64,000 bases of DNA from Microstegium vimineum (lineage: Eukaryota > Streptophyta > Magnoliopsida > Poales > Poaceae), in NCBI GenBank assembly GCA_022036555.1, contig CM039120.1:31025716-31089715 (forward strand), given 5' to 3'. A model generated the notes under the pieces. That model saw only the letters and a list, made by a program, of their open reading frames with translations, did no database searches and had not been told where the DNA came from. The position numbers and the translations under genes are program-made. Shown here piece after piece: positions 1 to 10,644 of the stretch. Every line of letters begins with the position of its first letter. Position 1 is the stretch's first letter.

Positions 1-431
1 GCCTTTGTAAACCGCTTATCGCAAGGATTGTTTGTGGATGCTAGTAGAAGGTGACAGCTCTATCTAGTCCTCGTATTCCACCACGTGTGTAAGATAAGTT
101 CTTAAAAGGTAGGGCCTCAATACAACATGATGGCGTGGTTCGGTTAGAGTTTTGTCCTCTTTCTGATCTATCCCATCGCCTCCTGCAAGAGAAGGGTTGA
201 TAAAGCCAGTATAACCAGCTTTTCCTAGTTAGATATCTTTGCCATATCGAACCTCTCAACCCAGTTATCATAGTCTCCCTTGATCCATCATAGGACATAT
301 CCATAATCCTAGTTAACTCACTTCTCGTTCCATGTGGAAAATACGATACCTGGAATACTCCCGGTGAAGTGCTACAACGTTATAATCTGTGCGCTTGCGG
401 ATTTATCCAATAGTCATAAGAAATATCAGCA
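1..431 (+). repeat. 5' LTR of element A, 3' portion only
   Basis: The left edge is cut by the window. The segment matches 9696-10061 over most of its length, with a gap of about 70 bp in the right copy (left positions about 28-97). It ends ...ATCAGCA eight bases before the PBS. Its reverse complement also matches 12636-13100 followed by 16021 onward, showing that the solo LTR at 12636-17250 is a relative in opposite orientation. The minus-strand open frame at 41-304 recurs at 9725-10066 only because the two LTRs are copies. Confidence 0.8.
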
Positions 432-439
432 AGCATTTC

Positions 440-457
440 TAGCGCCGTTGCCGGGGA
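440..457 (+). other. Primer-binding site, tRNA-Asp type
   Basis: TAGCGCCGTTGCCGGGGA differs by one base from the complement of the 3' end of plant tRNA-Asp (TGGCGCCGTTGCCGGGGA). It lies 8 bp after the LTR end. This placement sets the orientation of element A as plus. Confidence 0.85.
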
Positions 458-536
458 ACGGTAGCTGTTTTAACTAGAACCCTTTGGTCCTATTATCCTT
501 GTTTTATCTTTCTTTTCGTTTTATCATTTTCACACC

Positions 537-2656
537 ATGAACGAATCATCCATCTCTCATCTTTCCTTTTCAAAGGACCATAGTTTGGAACCACCACCAT
601 CATCACATCCCATCCTTTCACCTAGCTATGAGTTTCACCCTAGCTTCATAGCCAAAGTTCGGGAACAATCTTTTTCTGGGGATGAAGATGAAAATCCTTA
701 CACTCACCTACGTGACTTTGAACAATTGTGTTCATGTATCCACATCCAAGGGATGATGTGAGGTACCCTTAAGTGGAAGTTATTTCCGTTCTCTTTGGCG
801 GGAATAGCCAAACGATGGTATTTTCGTAACGTAGATAGTGTAAACGGAGAATGGGAAAGTTACAATCCAAATTCTGCCTAACTTTCTTCCCTATTTCTTG
901 TGTTGTTCGTCTTCAAATAGAGGTCCTAACCTTTAAACAAAAGGAGAAAGAACCTCTAGGTGTGGCATGGGACCGTCTTTTAGAGCTATCATCATCTGAC
1001 CCTGATCTTGCTATAATCGAGCCAATATTGTTACAACACTTTTATGGCGGTCTTAGCAAAGATTCCGCACAACTTCTTGATATAACTTCCGGGGGAGCCT
1101 TCCTGTGTTTATCCGTTAGTGCAGGGATGAATTTTCTCACGAAGATTCTTGAAAACACTCCCTCTACTAATGATTATAATGAAGGACCCGAGGAAGAACA
1201 AAAACCAGCCCCTAGAAAAGAATCCTCGATAGTCGAAGCACCATCATTTGTATCCAAAGATTCTGCCATCGATCCTGAACCACAAATACCACAAATACCA
1301 CAAATCTTGAAGGAAGAAGAAATTCAACTTCTAAACCATTCCTTTGAGTTCGAGGCTAACCTTTCATATGATCTTACTAGTTTTGGGAATGCCCAAAATG
1401 ATCCTTTCCTAAAGAGACCTTCTAAGAAACATCTTTCTAGACCTCTCATGAAGGGATCTCTTCAAAACCCTCCCAAATCAACATCATCTTGTGCCTCGAC
1501 TTCGCACATGGCACATCAGGAAAGCTCTAGGATACCTCATAAAGGAATGTCGAGTGAGCTTATAGAAGGAGAACTAAAGTGTTTAGAAGCCAAATCTATC
1601 CTCTCCTTCTCTATGCCCACATTTGACTTATCTTATGAACCCATCCTTGATCCTAATGATCCCCCATATGTTTCTTCATTCAAGTCTTATGATGACCCAC
1701 TTAATGACTCTGGGAATTCATTAAGACACCCGAGGCATGGAAGCCATGAGAGCCATAAATCTAACCAAGAGGAGCATAGTCAACGGTTAGAACCTTTATC
1801 TACCGTTGTAAGTCAAGAATGGTTTGATGAGGCCAAATCCTCAAAGGAAGTCACTAAAATGCCCACACATGTGAGGAGAATATCATGTCATGTGTTGGGC
1901 ATTAATGGTGAAATTTGCTACGATCCTAGCCTCGGGATCAACATCATTCCTCATTTCCATGTTCCAACATCATCAAAGGATCATATATCCCAATCACAAA
2001 AACACCTTAGACTCCCCAATGGTCAAATCCTTGATTGCTTAGGAGTCCTTCATGATGTTCTTATGGTGGTTGATGATCTCAAGATCTTCCTAGATTTCCA
2101 TATCTTTGACCTTCCTGGACTTTCCTTTCATCTTACCTTTATCGAAAGGCGAATCATGAGAATCTTAGAGAACCCAATAGGAAATGAGAAGCTTGGTCAT
2201 AGAATAAGTGAAGATTATCTACTCGTTTGGTCTTCTCGACCTCTTGTCAAAGGGATAGAATCCAAACTTGTTCTTGATCCAAGGGGTGAGCTTATGTCCT
2301 TCTCGCTAACCACCATGACCCATTCAAGCCTTGAGGATCACTTGAAATGTCATAAGAAAGAAAGTGCTCACCCACTCCTTGAAACAAAAGATTCCACCCA
2401 TGAGCATGGAAGCTATTCCCCGATCTTCCAATCAAATCCATGCTCAAATGAGAAATCTCCCAAATCAATCCTTCCCTCTACCATCACTACACTCATGACC
2501 TACAACCTCTTCATGCTTCTGGTTTCTAAAATCTTTGCAAGGTTGCTTGTAGATGTGTTTGTCTACCATAAATTTTGCAAATCTCGTAGTGGCTTTGGTC
2601 TTGAGGATAGGTTTGAAAATGTTGGAGTTGAAGGGGAAACCGCTTCAACAACATGA
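537..2656 (+). pseudogene. Broken gag plus retropepsin-like gene of element A
   Basis: The ATG at 537 opens a reading frame with a gag core signature (residues like RDFEQLCS, then LFPFSLAGIAKRWYF and GEWES), typical of Retrotrans_gag domains that form virus-like particles. The frame is stopped by TGA at 759-761, probably a former CGA codon, because the same frame continues the gag core. A frameshift near 851 moves it into a second frame that stays open to 2656. That part has a low-complexity Ser/Pro/Glu-rich linker and, near its end, a region from about 1870 to 2280 (DPSLGINIIPHFHV, IFDLPGLSFHL) resembling the degenerate retropepsin-like segment of Athila/Tat-type grass elements. A catalytic D-S/T-G triad is not seen. 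No zinc knuckle and no pol follow. I judge it non-functional. Confidence 0.7.
1280..1306 (+). repeat. Three tandem 9-bp units in the gag linker
   Basis: The unit CCACAAATA occurs three times, the last with a final C. Translated, it gives a Pro-Gln-Ile repeat in the linker between the gag and protease-like parts. It preserves the reading frame. Confidence 0.85.
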
Positions 2657-5600
2657 GTTGCAACTTGAAGGTTTCCCAAAGACAAGCTTGTGTCTTAAAA
2701 TTAAGAACTTTTGGGAGATAACCCGAGCTTTCTTCTTTTCTATTAAAGTTTGCTTAAAATATAAAACAAAAATAAAAATATTTCTAGTTTCCCAAAATTC
2801 TAAAATAAATAAAATGACTTTGTAAAATGAGATTAAGGGAATATTTGTGAAAGTGTTCCTTCGGTATTTTTGTCACTAACCATTTCAGGTTTGAACAAAA
2901 AGAACAATGGAGAAAAACACAAGGTATGTCCAACCAAACATCCTTCAATAATGAAGTACATTTAAAAGAAAATTTCACATCCTAGACTTAGATTTTCACA
3001 TTGTAAAATGTTGCAAAATCCAAGTATGGGGGAGTGGATTTCTCTAAGAAATTTATATCATGCTTCATTCTTAATTTTGTTTGGTTGTCTCTACCTTGGT
3101 TTCTCTTTTTACCTTGCTCATCTTGCTAAGTCATAAAAATAATAAAAAATGCAAATGCTATTTGGTTCACCATCCATGCTTTTGTCTCTTTTTAAGTGAG
3201 TCTCTTTATGCCTTCATGCTTCCTAGTTCTGTTTTGAGTATGCTTTAGTTTGGGAGTAGAAATTGTGCTTCTAAAAGCTCTTTAAATTAAGCATGATGCT
3301 TAGGTTAAATAGCCTTCCTTAATCAAATTACACATGGTGTCAAGTTTGATTAGTGAACCTAAAGTAAACTTGTATAGAATCTGGTTGTACTTTTGAACTA
3401 ACCCATGCATGATGACTTCCAAAATTTTTGTGGGTAAGTCATGAGATAATAAGAGACAAATCAAGGTTCGATGTAGTTTTGAAATAATCTTGCACATCTT
3501 TGCCTCAACCTTGCTTAACTTTTAAAGAATTGGTGAACAATGATTAGACATCTCTTTCTATGCTAAAATGCTAAAATCAACTTTTCTATAGCATAGAAGA
3601 GGTTCTCTATTTCTATGACAATAATGCCCCTGCTTTGAATCATATGTGATTTCCTTCGGGTATGTGTTGTCCACTAATCCTTCGCAGGAGAGAAGCAATG
3701 AATGGAGAAAATGATTTGAGTACAATGCGATGATTCACAAGAGAAAGACCATTCGTCATCATCAATGTGTGACACATGGAATCGTCACGCTTCAAGGTTA
3801 CGGCTGCAACACCTTTAGAGGTAAATGGTCAATGTCTCAAAGTTATTCATGAACATGAATCACCTGAGCATAAAATTGATATGATAGATTCTGTCCTTAA
3901 TCCAATTAAGAACTAAAATCTACTTGTTTTAATTTTTTGTTCATTTTTCGTGTTCAACCCTCGAATTAGCATTTACCTAGCCTTGTCACCTCCGACACAA
4001 AATCTTGGCCCATTTGGCCCCGAAAGGCGGTCGACCGACCCACATGTTGAGGCTTCTCAGCCCAACGTTGCACGACCTGCCTAACCTAGCCCGTGGGACC
4101 TCCAATCCAGGCTCGGTCGAGCCAAAACCTTCTAAAAGCGGTCGGTTGACCGTAGTTTTGGCCCTCCAGCCATGCACGTTGCTCCTGAGCGTTGGACCAA
4201 CATTCCTATCCTGGTTCCGGCACGATCCAAGTGAAAATAGAGGCGAAGGACGTTGGATTCCCTCTTCTTAACCTCTCCCTCTCCTTCTTCCTCCTCTTAC
4301 CTTGTTCTTCTTCACCACCAGTAGAAATTACATCTCCTCTTGCTTCCCTTCTCACCTTCCTTGACCTCACCATGGTTCCATCAAGAAGAAGATCAAAAGA
4401 GCGATATGGAAATGTTTCTACATGTTGTTGCCAAAGATAGCTTTAATGATCTTCACATTATCACTAATGCAAAGCTCAAGCACTTATCCACAGCCATTGA
4501 GAGAAAGGATCTTCTAACCCCTCCTTCTCCTTAGTCATCCTCTAGAGCCATCGGCACAACCTGCCTCATGGCCCTAATAGAAGAGAGCATGAAGAGATGC
4601 TTGTTATCCATTATGCTAAGGACCTTCTCTCTCCATCTTCTCCCTTGGATTACCTTAGCCCTTTATAGCAACATGATACTTAGGCACGATAGTCTATCAC
4701 TCTTGATTCAATGAACACATGCCTAAGCTATCAATGACAAATGAAACTCTTGGTTCTGCTGGAATCTTACCCCAGCAGAACCCCTGCACTTGATGTATCT
4801 CTGTCACTGAATTCAGCATGCCCCGAAACAAGTATGGGGGAGGTCAGTCGACACTCCAACATGCCAAAACACTAGAACGACCACTGAATCATGCCGCACA
4901 CATCCATAACACGTTCCACAAAAAAGTTGGACCGAAACGGCCACTTTTGTGCATTGGCCGATGCACTTTGGAGGCCAAATTTCAGAAAAGACAAAGCAAA
5001 GCAATATTCAGAGGTAAGGGATCTGAATGCAGAGTTCGAAGTGGCCAAACGGCCCCAAGGGGCGGTCGGTCGACCGTTCCTATAGGCCCCGGGCCCACCA
5101 GCCAGCATCCACTCAACTTCAAACATCTACTCTAACTGGTTTGCCACATCTCTCCCCTTTTCCTATATGCTTTTCATTTGTTTACACTTTTTTCTCTTTC
5201 AAAAAAATAATAACAAAATGAAATAAAATAAAAAATAATTTCTTCATGAAAGTAATCACTTAGTTAATTTCCCTTCTAAAAATAAAAATAAATTTTAAAA
5301 AATGTTAATTAATAAATAAATAATAATAATCACAAAATAAAATAAAATTTTATTTCTTCATAAAATGAATTGCTTAGTTTATTCCCTTTTAATATGGAAT
5401 AAAAACAAGAAGATCGCATTTGAGACTAAAATTTGAAAAGTGACATGATCTATGACGTTCTGAGGGTAGAAGCGTCATAAAGGTGAATTCTTGCTTTCGC
5501 TTATACTAGTGGGAAAATATCTTGATAGGGAACCATATTGACTAAGTTGTTGATCAATGTGATATAGTTCTTGATTTATTATTCATACCATATCTATTTA

Positions 5601-6583
5601 AGGTTCTTGGAGATTAACTTTTGAAAACGTCATAAAACCATACTGTCACTACTCCTCTATAGTGAGAAAATTCCTACCACAACCATACATGCTCGTACAT
5701 GATATAAGCTTTCTATATAAGTTGTTTGCTTTGTGTTAAGTTTGGTCAAGCTCTGTGACCCTTGTTGAGAGATTTACCATGCTCCCAAGATCAAGATCAT
5801 GTACACGCCACATATACATGTTGCTTCTACACTGGAAGTACGCAGACACATGCGTTACATTTTCCACATAGTTCATGCTCCATGTTCTAATAGAAAATCC
5901 TCTCTCTAGTATGTGCTAGTAAATGATACATAGACTATGTAAAATTATAAAAAAAATTAAAAAATTAAAAAAAATAATGAGCACATCAAAGCTCATAGAA
6001 AAAATGATGATGAGCATATCAAAGCTCATAGAAAAATAAAGATATCTATGTCTCAAAATAATAAGTTAGGAAAGAGAGATCTTATAAAGGAGTTTTGATC
6101 ATTCGCCATGTTTCCACACACTTGCACATCTTGATCTAAGAGTATGACATTTCTCTCCTTGGATCTGGAATTTGACTTTACAATATATACAAGGTAAGTT
6201 TGCTACATCTTTTATCCCTTCCTATAGCTCCACATAAGCCTTTAGAGTAGAAGGAAAAAGAAGGAAAATTTCAAAAATACGCCTTGGTGAGGAACCATAC
6301 ACCTTATGAGTGATCTAGAGTACTATATGAGGAGTAAGTTGACTTATGTGCTTTCTTTTGAAAAATTATCAAAAACTCCAAGTACTAAAATATGATTTGG
6401 GAAGATCACTTTGCTTTGAGAGTTGTTCCATTTCTCAACTTCTCAAGGATATATGCTAGACAATACCACATATCCCACTTGTATGACAAAATGTCTTGAG
6501 TGAATCTTTATGCTTGCTTTATACTTTGAATAACATAGCCATGTTTACTTTTATCCTTTACTCGAGGACGAGCAAAGAGGTAA
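2657..6583 (+). other. Non-coding internal region of element A
   Basis: Nearly 4 kb without a credible gene. It is AT-rich at 2700-3980 and 5140-6560. The GC-richer stretch at about 4000-5120 carries palindrome-like boxes of the form GGTCGACCGACC (near 4026, 4137 and 5063), also present in the LTR of this element. PPT-like strings TATGGGGGAG occur near 3026 and 4833, before the real PPT at about 6584, and a TCGAGGACGAGCAAA string near 6562 is typical of the 3' internal end of such grass elements. It probably replaces the lost pol region. Confidence 0.65.
5977..6036 (+). repeat. Direct duplication of a 28-bp unit
   Basis: The units at 5977-6004 and 6009-6036 differ at two bases (both contain ATCAAAGCTCATAGAAAAA) and are separated by 4 bp. 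This is a local duplication in the AT-rich tail of element A. Confidence 0.85.
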
Positions 6584-6596
6584 ATATGGGGGGTCT
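6584..6596 (+). other. Polypurine tract of element A
   Basis: AATATGGGGGG lies immediately before the TGTTGATGG start of the 3' LTR, where plus-strand DNA synthesis is primed. The position matches the LTR boundary inferred from comparison with the relative at 12636-17250. Confidence 0.65.
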
Positions 6597-7546
6597 TGTT
6601 GATGGTAATTACACCATGGTTTTACACCCTCAAAATACCGTCAACAACCTTGGATTCAAGAGTATAATAACATAGCTAGAGTATTTTATCAATAATTGGT
6701 TCCACATGTATCTTGAGTATGTTCTATGCAGGTAACAGTAAATAGGGACACTTGGGAGCCTATGGGCCTACTTAGGGGGGTCCGCCGACCCCACTAAGGG
6801 ACCACCAAGGCATCCCATGTGTCCATGATCCATAAGAGACCTCCTAGAGTGAAGATTCACCCTTGGATCTCCTCTGTGCTTCTTCTCAACGGCTCTAGAT
6901 CAAAGCATGAGGATACATGGGCCCACAAACTATCTCAGAAAAATACAAAACTATTGCCAAGGTGTCTATGACATGTGGGCCATGCTCCACACGAAAGATG
7001 GAGGCCAAAGGCCCCAACTCACGGTCGGCCGACCGCCTAGGTGGGGCCAGAGACCACCCACAGGCCCCTGACCAGTGGGGTCAGCTTCTAAAAGAAATAG
7101 GCAGGGCCCACCTGCCAGAGGGTGGTCGACCGACCATGCCCTGGTACCCAGAGTCTCCCCCGAGCTCCCCACCGACTTCCTGCATGCCTCCATGCATCAA
7201 CTTCATCTCCACCGTTGATCTAAGGCGGTTACAATGACGGTTTGATCCTACGGTGGCTGATGGAGGCGGCACGGATCACTGACGTGGCACCGGAGGAACG
7301 CCTGGAGGAGAGCTAGGCCTGTCTGGCGTCTTTTCCGAGTTGTACCTCAGCGGATGCGATTCTCTTATAAGTTCAACACTTGTAAGTTATACATCTGAGT
7401 TCTTTATAGTATATTCTACTTCTAGCATAGCTGTTATACATCTTTTCGCGCTTGTTCATCGCTTTACTTCAAGTAGAGTGCTTTAGTCCTTAGCTGGGGT
7501 TAAAGTAGTAAGAATAGTGTAGATGTGGTGTCTAGACTAGATCTTG
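6597..7546 (+). repeat. 3' LTR of element A, part 1 (up to the CACTA insertion)
   Basis: It begins TGTTGATGG. The reverse complement of the right end of the solo LTR at 12636-17250 is similar here (TGTTGG start, then a shared stretch around TTCCACATGT). It carries the boxes CGGTCGGCCGACCG (7022) and GGTGGTCGACCGACC (7121). It is interrupted at 7546 by the CACTA element after the TSD TTG. Confidence 0.75.
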
Positions 7547-7574
7547 CACTACAAGAAATGTGGGGCTTTTTGAC
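7547..7574 (+). repeat. Left terminal inverted repeat of the CACTA element
   Basis: 28 bp, starting CACTACAAGAAATG and ending CTTTTTGAC. It is the exact reverse complement of 9668-9695. Confidence 0.97.
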
Positions 7575-8199
7575 GTATTTAGTATGACAAAAGGTCATAA
7601 TGTCACTATATCATTCGATTTATGACATTATATTTTAGGCACTTCAACTTAGTGACAATAAAATATTGTATGTCATAAAAAATGTCATATAGCAAGTATG
7701 TATTCATCTAATGACGCTATTTGCTACGTCACATAGGCATTTTCTATGTCACAAAATCAAATTTACAAAAACCATCGATGTATGATAGACTTTATGTGTC
7801 ACAAAATAATTATTAGTCTTTTTTAAATACTATATTGGCATGTTCCACAACTACTTGTTCGAGGTCCATATATTTTTTATTTCCCCAACACATGTTAACC
7901 CATGTTGTCTATATTTCACAAAACCTACTTTGTTAAATGTGACACTTTATTTTATATAAGCTTAATTACTATATATACATGTGAAAAAATATAACACACA
8001 TATATACATGTGTGGGTCCAGTTTACAATGTGTCCTAATTTTAATATATGCAAACTTAGTCTTGATAATCTAGTTGTATATATATATGTGCGGGCCTATG
8101 TATTTATTGTATTTTTTGATTATTTTCATAAAAAGAGAGAACCACAAGAATTTCGAAAAGAAAAAAGAAAGATAAGAAAAAGGGAAATAATAAATGCAG

Positions 8200-8760
8200 G
8201 TGGCTTGTGGGTAGGCGCCCTTCCCTGCTTCTGCTTCTTGCCATTTTCTATCCCAGGCCCCAGCGCAGGCCCAACGGCCACAGCCCAACGGCCACAGCGC
8301 AGGCCCAAAGCCGTCTGATCCGCATCGACGGCTCAGATTGCACAAGCACATGTTAAACACACCCACCTGACCAACGTCCCCTTCAAACCCTAGTACTTTT
8401 TCCCCTTCCCTCCTCCTTCCAGCTCGCCACGGCGGCGGCGGCGGCGCTCAGCTCCCTCCCACGCGCCAGGCATCTGGAGTTCAGCGTCGTCCAAGCCCTC
8501 GTGCTCTCGTCTACGCACGCGCGGCCATCCCACGACTGCGACCACGGTGCGGTGAGATTGTCAGTCTTGCTGTGAGATGGATAGCCGGATCCGGCGTAGG
8601 AAGCGTGGATCTGACTGTTCGTCGAGATTTTGATCATCTTAGGTGGTCGGATTGCATGTCTTAACTTGTACTTTTTTCTTCCGTGTTTGCAGTATGGGGA
8701 TTAACAGTCAAGTAGCAGAATGAATTATTTTGTTCAGGTAACTTCCGCCCTTCTTAGTAT
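8200..8760 (+). other. Probable captured promoter / 5' UTR fragment inside the CACTA element
   Basis: This stretch differs sharply from the AT-rich ends. It has repeated CCCAACGGCC units (8267-8300), a stretch typical of grass promoters (CATCGACGGCTCAGATT near 8324), AAACCCTAG near 8387, a pyrimidine-rich leader, a GGC repeat near 8432, and a possible intron acceptor TTTGCAG at about 8687-8693. This composition is like the upstream and first-exon region of a GC-rich grass gene on the plus strand. No long coding frame can be assigned to a known family, so the donor gene is unknown. Gene-fragment capture by CACTA elements is well established in plants; its occurrence here is inference. Confidence 0.5.
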
Positions 8761-9667
8761 GGGGATTTCTATTCGATTTGTATGCACCTCATGTCCTTGT
8801 GCTGTGACTTGTCAGTCGCCTAGTCTGGTACGGCACCAAGAGGAGGAGCAGGCAGGCTCAGAGGTAAACTGAGGAGGAGCGCAGCGCACACGCTATGGAG
8901 TTCACGGGTTTGAACGTCGCCCACTGGATTCCAGGAAGAACCCCTTCGATCTCCAGCAGCTCATTGGTTAATTGCATCTGATTCACCAACTGATAGTTGT
9001 ACCTGCACTGCCTACATGTGTTCTTTTCTTGCCACATTTTGTTCATCTGTTGTAGATTGCAGGTATTTTATTTAGAGTTTTTATGGCCAAGGTAGATGTA
9101 ATCTGATTCATTTATGAGGACTAAGCTAGAGCTGGAGCAATTTAATATGTGAAATTTATGGCTCGATGTAATGATGATGTAAGACATCACAATTGGTGGA
9201 TAATGTTGATATTGTTGATTTAAATTTGATTATCTGTTAATCAGTGTGGGAGTTGATTTTAGGTTGGCTGAGGCAAATTTGGTATGGGCCAACCACCGCA
9301 AAAAGAAAAATTTGTGGCTTTGGGATGGTAAAAAAAAAGTGTGTTGCCAATTATGCTGCTGGGCCTAAAAAAGAGGTTTGGACTGCCAGAAAAATGAGCA
9401 AAAAAATCTGAGCTAAATGTGCTTAAAAATTGGGCTGAAAATAAAAAAGTAGAATGCTAAATGGGCTGAAAAGTGCATAACAAGTGGCTGTGACAGTAAA
9501 TGAGCCTTGACAGGCCATATTTCAGTTATGACATTTTTTTGCCGTGAAACCAAAGTCATATACTTACTGACATTAAATACACAAACGTCACATAATAATT
9601 TTCGTCAACCAGATGTCACATATCTTAAATTATGACATAAATTCAATACATTATGACATAATAGGAT

Positions 9668-9695
9668 GTCAAAAAGCCCCACATTTCTTGTAGTG
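9668..9695 (-). repeat. Right terminal inverted repeat of the CACTA element
   Basis: 28 bp, ending CATTTCTTGTAGTG. It is the exact reverse complement of 7547-7574 and is followed by the TSD TTG. Confidence 0.97.
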
Positions 9696-10061
9696 TTGCC
9701 TTTGTAAACCGTTTATCGCACGGATTAAGTTCTTAAAAGGTAGGGCCTCAATACAACATGATGGCGCGGTCCGGTTAGAGTTTTTCTTCGTTCTGATCTA
9801 TCCCATCGCCTCCTGCAAGAGAAGGGCTGATAAAACCAGTATAACCAGCTTTGCCAAGTTAGATATCTTTGCCATATCGATCCTCTCAATCCAGTTATCA
9901 TAATCTCCCTTGATCCATCATAGGACATATCCATAATCCTAGTTAACTCACTTTTTGTTCCATGTGGAAAATACGATACCTGCAATACTCCCGGTGAAGT
10001 GTTACAACGGTATAATCTGTGCGCTTGCGGATTTATCCAATAATCATAAGAAATACCCACA
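9696..10061 (+). repeat. 3' LTR of element A, part 2
   Basis: It resumes the LTR directly after the CACTA element and matches 1-431, with a deletion of about 70 bp relative to the left copy. It ends ...ATACCCACA where the left copy ends ...ATATCAGCA; after this the two sequences diverge completely. Confidence 0.8.
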
Positions 10062-10644
10062 ACCACCCTTTATTCTTTCACGCAGACCCGAGGGGACTCC
10101 ACCCTAGTGATCCCCCTCGAGCAGAAATGCATCTCCCTCTCTCCTCTCTTCCCCAAGGTGACCAAGGGAGCCCGGAGGTCCCCTTCTTCCCGACGGTGCC
10201 GCTCTTCGGTGGTACTGCCATTGTAGGAGGTGTGGAGGATCTTCCTCCCTGCGTCAAGCTCCATTCAAGCCTGCCCTTCTTCATTCTCACCCCTCTCTTT
10301 CAAAGGTAATAAAATGAAACCCTAAACCGGTTCGATCTATGCAATTTGTGGATTCTGAGATGGGATTTAGGTTGTTAGTAGTTGCATTATGTATGGTGAT
10401 GTACCTCTAGTAGCTAGATTTGATCAAAACCTAGATTCAATGGTGGATTGGAAAAGCATGCATAGGTGTTGTCTGCGGCAGTGTCGGGCTAGAGGCCGGC
10501 AATGCCGGGCACTAGGCAACATCACTGTTGCACTTGCTTCTTTAATCAACCATTGACTCTCGTTTTTGTTCAAATCTCTCCACTAGAGTTTCCAGTCACT
10601 ATTCTTAGTGCAGCAACTTAACCTTTTCTTTTTTTAATGCATAG
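10062..10644 (+). other. Leader region of element X, no gene seen
   Basis: DNA between the end of element A and the ATG of the X protein. It holds a GC-richer patch (10080-10300), AAACCCTAAACC near 10316, and CCGGCAATGCCGGGC-type boxes near 10478-10510. Such boxes recur near 12500, 17770-17850 and 18590-18660, linking this region to the LTR at 17431. The last bases before the ATG (polypyrimidine then ATAG) could act as a splice acceptor, but this is not shown. Confidence 0.45.

Larger units (their letters stand above)
7547..9695. mobile_element. Non-autonomous CACTA (En/Spm-type) transposon, 2149 bp
   Basis: The element has a perfect 28-bp terminal inverted repeat beginning CACTACAAGAAATG and the 3-bp TSD TTG (7544-7546 and 9696-9698), both hallmarks of the CACTA superfamily. 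Removing it joins the two halves of the surrounding LTR without a gap. The ends carry many subterminal copies of a TATGACAT / GTCATA motif (7570-7780 on the left, 9530-9670 on the right), the arrangement recognised by CACTA transposases. No transposase is encoded, so it would need one in trans. The central GC-rich part looks like captured host-gene DNA and is listed separately. Confidence 0.95.
1..10061 (+). mobile_element. Element A: non-autonomous Ty3/gypsy-like LTR retrotransposon, left end outside the window
   Basis: The sequence at 1-431 recurs at 9696-10061, and the left copy is followed by a tRNA-Asp PBS, so these are the 3' ends of the two LTRs. The internal region (432-6596) carries only a broken gag/protease-like gene. 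No reverse transcriptase, RNase H or integrase is seen, so the element must have relied on enzymes from a relative. A PPT at about 6584-6596 precedes the 3' LTR, which starts TGTTGATGG at 6597. A CACTA transposon sits in the 3' LTR; without it the LTR is about 1.3 kb. The left TSD is outside the window, so the right one (ACCAC, 10062-10066) cannot be confirmed. The tRNA-Asp PBS and gag type suit the Tat/Athila-like groups of grasses, but the lineage is inference. Confidence 0.8.

Noticed and set aside
41..304. Minus-strand frame that recurs at 9725-10066
   Set aside because: Both are inside the two LTRs of element A; similarity follows from LTR duplication.
440..457. Possible tRNA gene
   Set aside because: Only the 18 bases complementary to the tRNA-Asp 3' end are present, as expected for a PBS; no cloverleaf can be drawn.
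8010..8366. Frames of about 100 codons inside the CACTA element
   Set aside because: No similarity to a transposase or other known protein; they cross the presumed captured promoter region.
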